The notes below the pieces were generated by a model. The model saw only the letters and a list, made by a program, of their open reading frames with translations. It did no database searches and was not told the origin of the DNA. Below, piece by piece: positions 53,556 to 62,660 of a stretch of DNA of 64,000 nucleotides. The position numbers and the translations under genes were made by a program. This stretch comes from Actinomadura sp. DC4. GTDB lineage: Bacteria > Actinomycetota > Actinomycetes > Streptosporangiales > Streptosporangiaceae. How positions within the stretch are numbered: the first letter of the stretch is position 1; every line of letters begins with the position of its first letter. The stretch is taken from the NCBI RefSeq assembly GCF_030406325.1, contig NZ_JAUEQY010000020.1, positions 124,001-188,000 on the forward strand, read 5' to 3'.

Positions 53556-54380
53556 TCAGGCTCCTGGCTCAGTTGGCGCAGGGTCGGGGGATGCTTCGGT
53601 GCTGGGCGTATCAGCGGATTCGATATTTATACTGTTGAACGCGGGTTTACCGTCCGGGCCGACTGTGACCCCGAGCGTGGCGAGCTCGCCGAGCATCTGC
53701 TGCCCGGCTAGTTCTCGCACTTGGATCTGGTACCGGGCCGTGGTGGTGTAGGTGCCGCCGTTCTCGTTGCCCGCGCGCCGGAGCATGCCGTTGTCCGCTA
53801 GGTACTCTGCGACCCGCTTGATGATCGCGCGCCTGCTCTTGGAGTGGGATCGGGCGTCCTCGGTGGGAGCCACTGGGTTGCGCCGCTGGTAGTAGCGCCA
53901 AAGCTGGATTAGATCCGGATGGTCGACCGGAACCCCGTCATCCTTGTCGGCCTCGGCCGCGCAGCGCTCCAGCTCCCTGGCCGCCTGTTCGACCATCTCA
54001 TCGACGTGGCGGACCGTGACCCGGCCGACATGGGCTTCGTCGTCCAGATCTTCAGGCCGGTAGTAGGCGAGCGCGGCTATGGCCAGGTGGGCCAGCGCCG
54101 CGATCGGCCGGTCGGCGGGCTGCCGGATATGGCTGGCGATGCTGACTGCAAACTGCGTTTCGGCGGTCGCCCCGAGCACGAGTCCGGCCCGCGGGCTGAC
54201 CGCGATGACGGTCAGGTCGAAACCGCGCACAGCCGCATGTAGCAGTTGCGCGAACGCCGGATCGGTGCCACAGCGACTCACCAATGCGGCGTACTCGGCG
54301 TTGCGCCGGGGCGTTAGTCCGGGCTGAAATCCGAATGCGAGCAGCCTGTTCACTGCGGCCATATCCTCGAAGTCGATCAT
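53556..54380 (-). CDS. jetB: Wadjet JetB, MukE/kite-like subunit
   Basis: The protein is 274 aa and overlaps jetA by ATGA; jetC starts 7 bp on. It has tandem winged-helix character: ALAHLAIAALAYYRPEDLDD and SRRAIIKRVAEYLADNGMLR, then a beta hairpin GTYTTTARYQIQVRELAGQQ, and ends in a Pro/Thr-rich disordered tail. MukE/kite proteins bind the kleisin and DNA. Sequence conservation in this subunit is low; the call rests mostly on its position between jetA and jetC and on size. Confidence 0.8.
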   Translation of the reverse strand: MIDFEDMAAVNRLLAFGFQPGLTPRRNAEYAALVSRCGTDPAFAQLLHAAVRGFDLTVIAVSPRAGLVLGATAETQFAVSIASHIRQPADRPIAALAHLAIAALAYYRPEDLDDEAHVGRVTVRHVDEMVEQAARELERCAAEADKDDGVPVDHPDLIQLWRYYQRRNPVAPTEDARSHSKSRRAIIKRVAEYLADNGMLRRAGNENGGTYTTTARYQIQVRELAGQQMLGELATLGVTVGPDGKPAFNSINIESADTPSTEASPDPAPTEPGA

Positions 54381-55867
54381 ACGGCCCCGTTCCTACGGTC
54401 CTCGATTGGCGGGGCAGTGGACGCCGGGCCACGTATCACCAGCAGGTCGTTCCCGGCGAGCACCTCGTCGTACAGCTCACGTTCGTCTGCCAGTGCCGCC
54501 AGCATCAGGCGGTGCTCAGGGTCGTAGTGTGGTGCCCCGAACAACCCCAGCACCTGCAGAGCCAGCAGGTGGTCGAGTTTCTCTCGACCAGCCTTCGCGA
54601 CATTAAGGTGGCGCGCCGTCTTCAGAAGCTCGGATAGGCGGACGCCGTCGGCATCGGCACGCGCCAGCAGTGATTCGACGGCTGTGTATTGCTCGTCGGA
54701 AAACATCGGGACGTCTTCGGCATCACCGAACTCGGGTTCGATGATCAAGCCGTCTTCGCCATCGTGCTCGGCCGGCAGCGTCATCAAGCCAGAGATCAAG
54801 TCCGGGAGATAGACGACCGCAGGTCGACTGGGCGGTGTAGCCGCCGTAGCGAACCTGTCCAACAGCGGAAGGACCCAGCGTATCGGCAGCTCCAAGGCTG
54901 GCTCCAGCAGTTGGTGCTCGAGATCCACATAGGACCGGCTCGGAGGCGGCACGAAGGTTTGCCGTTCTTGTTCGGCGCGGAACTCTTCGCCGACTTCCTG
55001 CAGATTCGCCTGCAGCGCCGCGTGCCTGCGCAGACACTCCTCGAGAATCGCGATCAGTTCGGCGGCCTGAGCTGGGGTCGCGTCCTCGGTGCTGTTATCC
55101 ATCATCCGGACCAGGTTGTCCTTGATGGTGCTCTCGGAGTTGATGCGGTCCTCGATGTGCTCCAGCGCCTCAGTCTGCATCCGCTCCACGTCACGGACCC
55201 AGTCCAGTGAGCGAACATCCCGGCGCATTCCCTCCAGCCGTGTACGGATGTACTCGGCGTACTGCACCGTGCGGCGTAACGCCATCTCCGCAGCGCGGTA
55301 GGCGTCGGTCAGCCGCCCACGTCTCACCAGAGCTTCCAACTTGGCGTCGGCAGCAACCTGTTCGGAAGCGATGTCGATGTCCACCGCGCCGACCAGCACC
55401 GCGATCGCCTCATTGGAGGCACGAAGTCGTGGCCGGCCATCGTGTCCGGCGACTTCACGCAACAGCTTGAAGGAGAAGCTGTGGGAGACATACCTACCCT
55501 CAAAGGCGAGGCCATAGATGTGGCTGAAGCCACGGTCGACCGTCCCGACGTTCACCAGGCTGTCCAGGACCCAGCGGGCCGCGTCGGCGTGTTCCTCGCT
55601 ACTGCGGTCCGGCATCTGAAGCTCTGCGACGCGCGCCACCGCCGCCACGACATCCTCGTGACGAGCGCCGTCATCGAAGTCCATCTTCAGCGTGACGGTG
55701 TCAATCGCTGTGAGCGCCAGCTCCTCCATTTGGTAGCCGCCCCAGTCTCGCGACGTGAGCAATGGCTTCCGGCGCTCGAGGTCGAGGACCGGGTCGGCGA
55801 CGGCGAGTGCCTTCACACGCGTGGCAAGCCCGAGTGTGTCGCGGCCACGAACTCCCGTTTCGGACAT
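54377..55867 (-). CDS. jetA: Wadjet JetA, MukF-like kleisin subunit
   Basis: ATG 55867 with a GAAGGA site is chosen over an earlier ATG; 496 aa. It is helical, with a long central region (EYIRTRLEGMRRDVRSLDWV, DRINSESTIKDNLVRMMDNS) like MukF/MksF linkers, and a C-terminal winged-helix part (HLNVAKAGREKLDHLLALQV). It is first in the order jetA-jetB-jetC-jetD, the canonical Wadjet order, with all junctions overlapping or within 7 bp. Adjacent promoter elements lie at 55952-55980. The subtype of Wadjet is not assigned. Confidence 0.85.
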   Translation of the reverse strand: MSETGVRGRDTLGLATRVKALAVADPVLDLERRKPLLTSRDWGGYQMEELALTAIDTVTLKMDFDDGARHEDVVAAVARVAELQMPDRSSEEHADAARWVLDSLVNVGTVDRGFSHIYGLAFEGRYVSHSFSFKLLREVAGHDGRPRLRASNEAIAVLVGAVDIDIASEQVAADAKLEALVRRGRLTDAYRAAEMALRRTVQYAEYIRTRLEGMRRDVRSLDWVRDVERMQTEALEHIEDRINSESTIKDNLVRMMDNSTEDATPAQAAELIAILEECLRRHAALQANLQEVGEEFRAEQERQTFVPPPSRSYVDLEHQLLEPALELPIRWVLPLLDRFATAATPPSRPAVVYLPDLISGLMTLPAEHDGEDGLIIEPEFGDAEDVPMFSDEQYTAVESLLARADADGVRLSELLKTARHLNVAKAGREKLDHLLALQVLGLFGAPHYDPEHRLMLAALADERELYDEVLAGNDLLVIRGPASTAPPIEDRRNGAV

Positions 55868-55951
55868 GTGAGTCCTTCCCTCCCCAGCCAGCGCAGCCCA
55901 GATGATCAAGTTGAGAGGTGTTGTTCAGCGTCGGCGGGCCGGAATGTGAAC

Positions 55952-55980
55952 ATGCGTAGGTATCGGATTGGCCGTGTCAA
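55952..55980 (-). promoter_or_regulatory. probable sigma-70 promoter of jetABCD
   Basis: On the minus strand TTGACA (55975-55980) is followed after 16 bp by TACGCA (55953-55958), 85 bp before the jetA ATG. The -35 is perfect, the -10 moderate. It lies in the 122-bp gap after sbcC and would make jetABCD independent of sbcCD. Confidence 0.45.
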
Positions 55981-55989
55981 TTATTTCCA

Positions 55990-58900
55990 TTACGCCAGCG
56001 CCTGCAGACCGTTGGCCAGGTCGGCTTGCACGAGTTCATCGCGTTCGGCCGCAGTCAGCCAGCGCGCTGTGGACCCGGTGTGGCCGTGTTCCACCCACAG
56101 CACGTCGTCGACAGCCTCGGCGACGGCGTGCAAGTGGCTGATCACCATGACGAGCCGGTCGCCCCCGGCTTGGGTGCGCAGCACCTCGAGCGCTGATTCC
56201 AACGCTGCAGTATCCAGGGCTGCGAAGCCTTCGTCGAGGAACAGCGATCCCAGCCGAGGTCCACTGCGAGAGTGCAGTTCGGCCAGTGCCAACGCGAGGG
56301 CGAGTGAGGCCAGGAACTTTTCTCCGCCGGACAGTCGGTTGGGGTGGTGGACGACGCAGGAGCTTCGGCTGACGATGTCGAAGTCGTCCGCGAAGCCGAA
56401 CCGCTCGTCGGTCAGCTGTCCGAGCAGGTCACTGGCGACGCCAAGCAACGCGCGGGTGCGCAGCATAGTGAGGCGGCCGAGGAACTTGGCGTCGACCAGT
56501 TCGCGGCGCAGCGCGTCCAGTGCTTCGAGGCGAGCCTCGCCGGCGGTGATGGCGGTGTGCAGGTCGGCGGCGGGTTTGATCAGGTCCTGCGCCATGTGCT
56601 GCTGTTTGTGCTGGTCTTCGGCCTCCTTGGCGGCTTTCGCGGCCGCGGCCACCAAAGGATGCAGCATCTGGGGTGCTGTCAGGTCGGCGGTGGGGTCGAA
56701 GCCGTCGACGTCGGTGAGTTCGGCGGCGTGTTGGCGCAGACGAGACAGCGTGGTCTTGGCGCGGGCGGCGCTAGCAGCGGACGTCTCGTTCAGTTTGCTG
56801 TCGAGCGTCGCGGCGATCTCTGATAGCGCGGCGGCGAACGAGCGAATCTCGGCGATCCCGGAGCTGGCGGGAGCTTGCGGCACCTCGTGTTGGCCGGTTT
56901 CGCCGAGGTGCGCGATCGCCTGGGTGGCGGCCCGTGCCCAGTCGTCCAGGGCCGTACGTAGCTTGTACACCGGCTGGTCAACAGCGGTGCGGCTCTCCTG
57001 GTCCAAGGTGCGCTGCTGGACAAGGACCGCGGTCTTCTCCGACCTGGCAGCCTCGAGTGCGTCGATCAGTTTCTGGATTTCGGTCGTGCGGGCGGCGACA
57101 GCGCTGGCTGCCGTGGCCGCCGCGTCCGCGCCGATGTTGATCGCCTCCTCCGGCAGCATCGCCTGAATGCGGATCGGTAGAGCTCGGACTTCGGCGGCGA
57201 GACGGGCCACGGCGCGGGTGTACCGGTCGGAGGCGGCAACGGCATCATCGAGACCACGTCGGTGCGAGCCCTTGCGGCTTTCGAGTATCTCCCGTTCGGC
57301 TTCGAGCCGGGTGGTGTGGCTGAGAGCTTCGGTCCGCTTCTGGTCGGCGATCGCAGCGGCCGCTCGTTCGCATGCGGTGATCGCCTCGTTGATCGTCGTG
57401 GTGTACCGCTCGGGGTGATCGGCACCGTCGGTGTCCGGCGTGGCCAGGGCCGTCGTGGCCTCGGTCAGCGTCGCCGTTGCGGATCCGACGTCGAAGTGTT
57501 CCTCGGCGTCCGCCGCCAGCGCCGCGAAGTCCGTGAAGGCACTCGCTGCCGTCCCCTGGGCTTCTCGCGCCTTTTGCTCGGCGTCTTGGCAGTTCTTGCC
57601 GCTTTCAGCCACAGCGCGTTCGGCCGCGGTCACGGCCGCGCGGGCATCGGTGAGCAGACTGCTGGCCTTGTCGTACGCGACCCTGACGTCGCGCAGCTGC
57701 GCCTTCACGCGGCGCAACTCGGCGGCGCCGGTCTCGGACTCGGCCGTGAAGCCGGCCGGCAAGGCCTGCCGACACACCGGGCAGTCATCTCCCGGGTGCA
57801 GTTCGGCAGCGATCCCGGCGGCCTTGTAACGTAGCCGAAGGGTCTCAAGGCGCGTTTCGGCGTCCCGGACGCGCCCCTCGGCCGCGAGGGCTTCACTTTT
57901 CAGCGGGACGACGCTCTCGCGGGCGGATTCACAATCGCCTACGGCGATGGCTCGTGCGCTCACGGCATCGGCGACGTGGCGGGCGGCCGTGACGGCGGCG
58001 GTCACCAGGGATCGGACCGTGATGGCGCGCGTGCGGATCCTATTGCTCGCCTCTGCGGCGTTGGATGCGGCCTCTGTCAGAGGTCTGGTGTCGTCGGCGC
58101 GCGTGGCCAGTTCCGCCTCGGCTGTGGCGATGGCGGTACCGTCGGCGTCCAGCCGCTCGTTCAGCGCGGCGAGCCGATCGCGCTCGCCTCGTTGCTCCTC
58201 GGCTCGCGCCGCGAGGGTCTCCAGGGTCACGGCGGCTCTGCCAAGAGCGCTGAGTCCTTCGCCGTTGTTGTCGGCGACGGCGATCGCCTTTCTCAGCTCT
58301 TCTTCGGTATGTGCTGCCTCGATGGCGCGACGGCGCAGGGCGTCGCGTCGTGTGACGATGCCGACGGCGATGGGCTCGACTTTGTTCAGGACGGTGTCGG
58401 CGTCGGTCACGGCGCGTGTCGACAGGTTTTGGGCGGCAGCGTCGGCTGCTGTCGCTGCGTTGCGAGCCTGGGCCGTCTCGGTCTGCAGTGCGGTGATGCG
58501 ATCGATGGCGGTGTTCAGGTACCCGGCGCGGGCGTCGGCGGCGTCCGCGATCTCACCGGCGACCGCTGCGGCCTGCTGGGGATTCTCTGGCATGGCGGCG
58601 CGTTTGGTTTTCGCGTCGCCGATCAGCCCTTTGAGTGTGAGGCAGTGGCGGGTGGCCAGCTGTTGTACGGTGTCCAGCGATTCGGCACCGAACAGTTCTC
58701 GTAGCCGCGCGGTTCGTTCCTTGGTGGCCGCGGTGAGGAGCTGGTCGAACTTTCCTTGAGGGAGCAGCCCGACACGCAGGAAAGTGTCGTACCCCATCTG
58801 CAGCAAGGTCTTGATGCGGGTATCGACCTTTGAAGCGTTGTCGTATTCATCACCGGTGTCGAGGTTCTTCAGGAAATGCCGGGCCGCGTTCGGGTTGGTC

Positions 58901-59175
58901 ACGTGCATGGTGCGGTGCACGTGCCAGCGCTGATCGTCGTGGAGGAAGTTGAGCTCGACGCTCATGGCTTGGGCGCCGTCGGCGATGAGTTGCCGGGGTT
59001 CTTTGGCATCCCAGGAACTCTTGCGGAACAGGGCGAACGTGATGGCGTCCAGGAGGCTGCTCTTGCCGGCGCCGGTATCACCGAGCGCTGCGACCAGGCT
59101 CTTGCCGGTGAACTCGACGGTGACCGGGGTGGAGTAACTGCGGAATCCGGTCAGGGACAGTTTCAGTAGTCTCAT
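55990..59175 (-). CDS. sbcC: SbcC/Rad50-like SMC nuclease subunit
   Basis: The protein is 1061 aa. It begins MRLLKLSLTGFRSYSTPVTV with Walker A LGDTGAGKSSLLDAITFALF (about 35-54). Coiled coils flank a zinc hook, GDDCPVCRQALPAG (CxxC, mid-protein). The end has signature LSGGEKFLASLALALALAEL and Walker B LGSLFLDEGFAALD. With SbcD it forms the Mre11-Rad50-type complex that opens hairpins and protein-blocked DNA ends. It overlaps sbcD by ATGA. The setting next to Wadjet suggests a defence-linked copy, but a housekeeping role is equally possible. Confidence 0.9.
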   Translation of the reverse strand: MRLLKLSLTGFRSYSTPVTVEFTGKSLVAALGDTGAGKSSLLDAITFALFRKSSWDAKEPRQLIADGAQAMSVELNFLHDDQRWHVHRTMHVTNPNAARHFLKNLDTGDEYDNASKVDTRIKTLLQMGYDTFLRVGLLPQGKFDQLLTAATKERTARLRELFGAESLDTVQQLATRHCLTLKGLIGDAKTKRAAMPENPQQAAAVAGEIADAADARAGYLNTAIDRITALQTETAQARNAATAADAAAQNLSTRAVTDADTVLNKVEPIAVGIVTRRDALRRRAIEAAHTEEELRKAIAVADNNGEGLSALGRAAVTLETLAARAEEQRGERDRLAALNERLDADGTAIATAEAELATRADDTRPLTEAASNAAEASNRIRTRAITVRSLVTAAVTAARHVADAVSARAIAVGDCESARESVVPLKSEALAAEGRVRDAETRLETLRLRYKAAGIAAELHPGDDCPVCRQALPAGFTAESETGAAELRRVKAQLRDVRVAYDKASSLLTDARAAVTAAERAVAESGKNCQDAEQKAREAQGTAASAFTDFAALAADAEEHFDVGSATATLTEATTALATPDTDGADHPERYTTTINEAITACERAAAAIADQKRTEALSHTTRLEAEREILESRKGSHRRGLDDAVAASDRYTRAVARLAAEVRALPIRIQAMLPEEAINIGADAAATAASAVAARTTEIQKLIDALEAARSEKTAVLVQQRTLDQESRTAVDQPVYKLRTALDDWARAATQAIAHLGETGQHEVPQAPASSGIAEIRSFAAALSEIAATLDSKLNETSAASAARAKTTLSRLRQHAAELTDVDGFDPTADLTAPQMLHPLVAAAAKAAKEAEDQHKQQHMAQDLIKPAADLHTAITAGEARLEALDALRRELVDAKFLGRLTMLRTRALLGVASDLLGQLTDERFGFADDFDIVSRSSCVVHHPNRLSGGEKFLASLALALALAELHSRSGPRLGSLFLDEGFAALDTAALESALEVLRTQAGGDRLVMVISHLHAVAEAVDDVLWVEHGHTGSTARWLTAAERDELVQADLANGLQALA

Positions 59176-60485
59176 CGGGTCGTCTCCGGTCCAGGGCCGG
59201 CGAGCAGGCCCGTACGGTCAATGCCGTCAAGGCTCCGGCCTTCGATGGCGGCGGTGAGCAGCGTCTCCTCGCAGCAGGGTGTGGGGTCTTCAGGGTCTGG
59301 ATCGGCCTGCAGGTGGGTGAAAGCGGTCATGGCGCGGTCCAGGGCCGGACCACGCGTACCGCGGCCCTCCAGATAGTCGCGAAGCAGGTCCTCGACGCCG
59401 GGCAACTTCGCGGTGGCGGCTTCGCGGTCCAGTACACGGTCCGCCGCCTCGGGGCGGCGTTCCTCGATGGCGACGATCGTCGCCTCCGGCAGCATCTTGG
59501 CGATGGCGTCCGGAAGGAACGACGGGGAGCCGTCGACGTTCACTACCGCTTTTACCCAAGCGTCTCCGACGCGGTCGGCGCGGGACGCGATCTCCTCCAG
59601 GGTGCCCTCCAAGCGGACCAGGCGACGGCCGGAGGTCAGCGGTGCGAGTTCGAGACGAGGTTTGTGGCCTGGGGCAATCTCGGCCAGCACGACGCACTTG
59701 GTGTCGCGGGTCTCGCCGAAGTCCAGCTGCAACGGGCTCCCGGCGTAGTGGGCGGGGAACCCGGCGCGGTCGACAGATTGTGGTTTGTGGATGTGGCCGA
59801 GGGCACCATAGTCGACGGCGGGAAGGTCGGCGGTGGCTACGGCGTAGTCGGCGTCGATGGAGATCCGCCGCTCGGAGTGGGAGGGCGTGGCGCCCTCGAC
59901 GAACAGGTGAGCGGCGAAGACCAGGACGTCGCGAGATGTGCGGCCCGCGGCCAGGCGGCGGTAGACGTCGGCCTGTACGGCGCGCATCCGCTCGGCGTAC
60001 GCGGCGGTCGTCATGGCGGGGTCAGCGAAGTCGTAGGCGAACCGATTGGGGTGCAGGTACGGCAGCGCGCCGATACGCAGGGACAACTCGCCTCCCGCGG
60101 CAGGATAATCCGCCAGCAGCAGCCTGTCGGGGCGGGCGTCGGCGGCGAAGCGCACCCGGACCTGGTCTGCCTCCTGGGTGCCCATGTCGTTCAGGACGAA
60201 CTCCAGGAACGCCAGGACATACGGGGTGTCGTGATTGCCCGCGACGACGACCACGGGCGCGATCTCTCCAAGGCGGCGCAGCGCCTGGGCGGCGCGCCGC
60301 ATGTCATCCAGGCCGGGCCGGGGTCCGTCGAACAAGTCGCCGCTGTGCACGATCACGTCGGGGGCGAAGTCGGCGGCGATCTCGATGATCTCGTCCAGGA
60401 CGGCATCGAATTCGGCGTCGCGTCGGTGACGACCGATCTGACGGCCCAGATGCCAGTCGGAGGTGTGGAACACGCGTCCCATCAT
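59172..60485 (-). CDS. sbcD: SbcD/Mre11-like nuclease subunit
   Basis: ATG 60485 with GGAGG six bases upstream gives 437 aa. The phosphoesterase metal motifs are all present: TSDWHLGRQIGRHR, VIVHSGDLFDGPRP, VVVVAGNHDTPYVL, FAAHLFVEGA and YGALGHIHKPQ. The C-terminal 180 residues (from about 255) form the capping domain plus extra sequence (ATIVAIEERRPEAADRVLDR) somewhat longer than E. coli SbcD. It is the first gene of the sbcDC pair and diverges from an operon with a RecB-type nuclease, with 137 bp between starts. Confidence 0.9.
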   Translation of the reverse strand: MMGRVFHTSDWHLGRQIGRHRRDAEFDAVLDEIIEIAADFAPDVIVHSGDLFDGPRPGLDDMRRAAQALRRLGEIAPVVVVAGNHDTPYVLAFLEFVLNDMGTQEADQVRVRFAADARPDRLLLADYPAAGGELSLRIGALPYLHPNRFAYDFADPAMTTAAYAERMRAVQADVYRRLAAGRTSRDVLVFAAHLFVEGATPSHSERRISIDADYAVATADLPAVDYGALGHIHKPQSVDRAGFPAHYAGSPLQLDFGETRDTKCVVLAEIAPGHKPRLELAPLTSGRRLVRLEGTLEEIASRADRVGDAWVKAVVNVDGSPSFLPDAIAKMLPEATIVAIEERRPEAADRVLDREAATAKLPGVEDLLRDYLEGRGTRGPALDRAMTAFTHLQADPDPEDPTPCCEETLLTAAIEGRSLDGIDRTGLLAGPGPETTR

Positions 60486-60610
60486 GGGATGCCTCCAAGG
60501 GGGGAAGGGGTTCGCGGAGCGGCACAGTCGCGCCATCCACGACTGGAGGGTCGGTGAGGCTGACCGTACCGCGGACTCAGGAGAGAGTCTGGAAGTTTCG
60601 GGAACTCTGG

Positions 60611-60616
60611 TACCGT
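60611..60616 (+). promoter_or_regulatory. -10-like box of a leaderless transcript
   Basis: TACCGT lies 6 bp before ATG 60623, and no ribosome site precedes that ATG. This is the usual layout of leaderless actinomycete genes. Confidence 0.4.
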
Positions 60617-60622
60617 TGATTC

Positions 60623-61462
60623 ATGAGTGATCCGCTGGACGCGCTGGAGAAGAGCATCACGGATCTGCGCCGCGCGATCCGTGACGCCTCCGTGGCCGGG
60701 GACGCCGAGCGTGCCGGCGAGCTGCGCTCGCAACTCCGTCGTGCCGAACGAGCCTGGGACGCCCTGATCGACGCCGACGAGCCGCCGGCCACGCCGTCCG
60801 GCCCCGTTCCGGCGGCACCGGGCGCGGGCGGCTCGATGCTGCCGGCGCGCGAACACGTACATCGTGCTCTGATGCTGCTTGGGACCCCGGCCGCGCCGAA
60901 ACTGATCGTGGGCGTGCACGAGGCGTTCTTTCCCGGCGAGCTGTCCGCGTCCAAGCTGTCCAGCCTGCGCCGCGACGAGGAGCGCTCCTACCGCTCGGCC
61001 CCTGGTGCCCGGCCGTACTATCTGTGCCCGGCTCTAGCCCACGACCTGCTGTCCCCGGTGAGGGCCTTGGTGACGATCAGTACCTGGACGCTGGAACAGC
61101 GAATCATCGGCCCGCTGTCACCACGCGTGAACTTCCTCACCGGCGCGGTGCGGATCGCGGAGACGGTGCGCACAACATTCGAGTCCGCAGAAACCGAGCC
61201 CAGCCCGGCGGCGCTGCGGCTACTGTGGCGCTTCGCCGTGAACATCCCTGGCGCGGTACCGACCGGACCGGCAGGCCACGATGCCGCGCCGGATCTACAG
61301 CAGGTGATTGACGCGGCCGAGGTCGAACTGGGAGTTCACATCGACGCCGATCGCGCCACTCGAGCTGAGACCGCCCGACGGGCCCGCAAACGGCTTAGCG
61401 AGGACCAGCAGCTGTTCGGCACGGCGCTGCAGGCGCTCAACCGCCTGCATGCCCAAAACTGA
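60623..61462 (+). CDS. hypothetical protein, first gene of a nuclease operon
   Basis: The protein is 279 aa. Residues 1-50 form a charged coiled coil (LEKSITDLRRAIRDASVAGD, ELRSQLRRAERAWDALIDAD), then a Pro/Ala linker, then a domain with LPAREHVHRALMLLGTPAAPK and FPGELSASKLSSLRRDEERSYRS, which may be a winged helix. I do not recognise the family. It overlaps the next gene by 14 bp if that starts at 61449, and diverges from sbcDC, so it may be the DNA-binding or regulatory part of this set. Confidence 0.65.
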   Translation: MSDPLDALEKSITDLRRAIRDASVAGDAERAGELRSQLRRAERAWDALIDADEPPATPSGPVPAAPGAGGSMLPAREHVHRALMLLGTPAAPKLIVGVHEAFFPGELSASKLSSLRRDEERSYRSAPGARPYYLCPALAHDLLSPVRALVTISTWTLEQRIIGPLSPRVNFLTGAVRIAETVRTTFESAETEPSPAALRLLWRFAVNIPGAVPTGPAGHDAAPDLQQVIDAAEVELGVHIDADRATRAETARRARKRLSEDQQLFGTALQALNRLHAQN

Positions 61463-62660
61463 CATCCGCCCACCCGCGATCCCTTCTTCCCCAAAGGATC
61501 CCGACATCGTGAACGCAGCAGTCGACAAACGCCTGGACGCGCTGCGCGGTTCCGCGCCGCGCCTGACCTATAGTGCCCGGTCGCTGGCCGCCCTGGAGAA
61601 CAACCCCCGCTGCACGCTGCGCGCCGTGCTGGACGCCTCCGGCTCTGACAAAACCGCGATCGCCACGCACGCCGGATACCAGGTGCCCTTCGGGCAGTCC
61701 TCCTTCGCGATCGCGCGAGGTAACACCTTCGAGGCGATGGTGAAGGACAACGGCTGCGCCGAGCTGTTGCGCGTTCTTCGCGAGACCCTGGGCCTGACCC
61801 TGCCGGAGGTGGGCTACCAGGACCTGAACGACGTCGGTGGCGATGGCCGTCCCGAGGTCCGCCACGCCCGCACCAAGCACCTGCTGGTGCAGGCCTCCCA
61901 GGGACTGAGCGACGGCACCCTGTACGACCACCCGATGTTGCGGCTACAGGTTGGCGGGCACGCCGTATTCCTGGAACCTGACCTGGTGGCCTTCCGCGTG
62001 GACGACCGCTTCCATGTCGTGGAGATCAAGAGCTTCCCGATCATCGACGGGCAGGCCGCCCCGACACAGCTGCGGCCGGCGACCACCCAGGCGTCCGCGT
62101 ACATCATCGCGCTGCGCGCCATGCTCGCCGACGCGGGCATTGGGCCCGAGGCCGTGTCCAACAGGATCGTGCTGGTTGCGCCGAAAGACTTCACCAACCG
62201 TCCGACCGCAGCGTTCGTCGACGCCCGCAAGCAGGTGGCTGCCCTGAACCGGCAACTGGCGCGCATCGAGCGCATTGGGAAGCTGGTCGGACTGCTGCCC
62301 GAAGGCCTCACCTTCGACCTCGCCACGGACGAGGCCGGCCGTCCCCATCGTCCGCGCGAAGAGCTGGCCGAGGCGCTGGACCAGGTACCGGCGACCTACC
62401 AGCCGGACTGCCTGAACCACTGCGAGATGGCGTACTACTGCCGTTCCCGCGCCCGCGACCGCGCATCGGTGGACGTGCTCGGGCCGACGGTGCGAGAGCA
62501 ACTCGGCGGAATCGACACCGCCACCATGGCCCTGGGCCTGGCGCGCGGGCAGCTGACACCGAACGACGACCAGCTCGAGATGGCCGTCGCGCTGCGGCAC
62601 GCCGCCCGACTGCGCGCCGATCTGCTGGCCACCGCCGACACACCGGGGGCCGTGGCATGA
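61449..62660 (+). CDS. RecB/Cas4-type PD-(D/E)xK nuclease with predicted 4Fe-4S cluster
   Basis: ATG 61449 gives 403 aa; GTG 61509 with AAAGGAT is an alternative start. The nuclease residues are RGNTFEAMV (Glu95), FLEPDLVAF (Asp178), VVEIKSF (Glu192-x-Lys194) and QASAY (Gln214, Tyr218), the RecB-family order. Four cysteines fit an Fe-S cluster of the Cas4/AddB type: Cys55 (NNPRC) and Cys321, Cys325, Cys331 (CLNHCEMAYYC). Such enzymes chew single-stranded ends with a helicase partner. It overlaps the next gene by ATGA. No cas1/cas2 or repeat array is present, so it is not a CRISPR Cas4 here. Confidence 0.78.
   Translation: MPKTDIRPPAIPSSPKDPDIVNAAVDKRLDALRGSAPRLTYSARSLAALENNPRCTLRAVLDASGSDKTAIATHAGYQVPFGQSSFAIARGNTFEAMVKDNGCAELLRVLRETLGLTLPEVGYQDLNDVGGDGRPEVRHARTKHLLVQASQGLSDGTLYDHPMLRLQVGGHAVFLEPDLVAFRVDDRFHVVEIKSFPIIDGQAAPTQLRPATTQASAYIIALRAMLADAGIGPEAVSNRIVLVAPKDFTNRPTAAFVDARKQVAALNRQLARIERIGKLVGLLPEGLTFDLATDEAGRPHRPREELAEALDQVPATYQPDCLNHCEMAYYCRSRARDRASVDVLGPTVREQLGGIDTATMALGLARGQLTPNDDQLEMAVALRHAARLRADLLATADTPGAVA

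Noticed and set aside
61449-62660. CRISPR-associated Cas4
   Set aside because: Motifs resemble Cas4, but no cas genes and no repeat array exist anywhere in the window.
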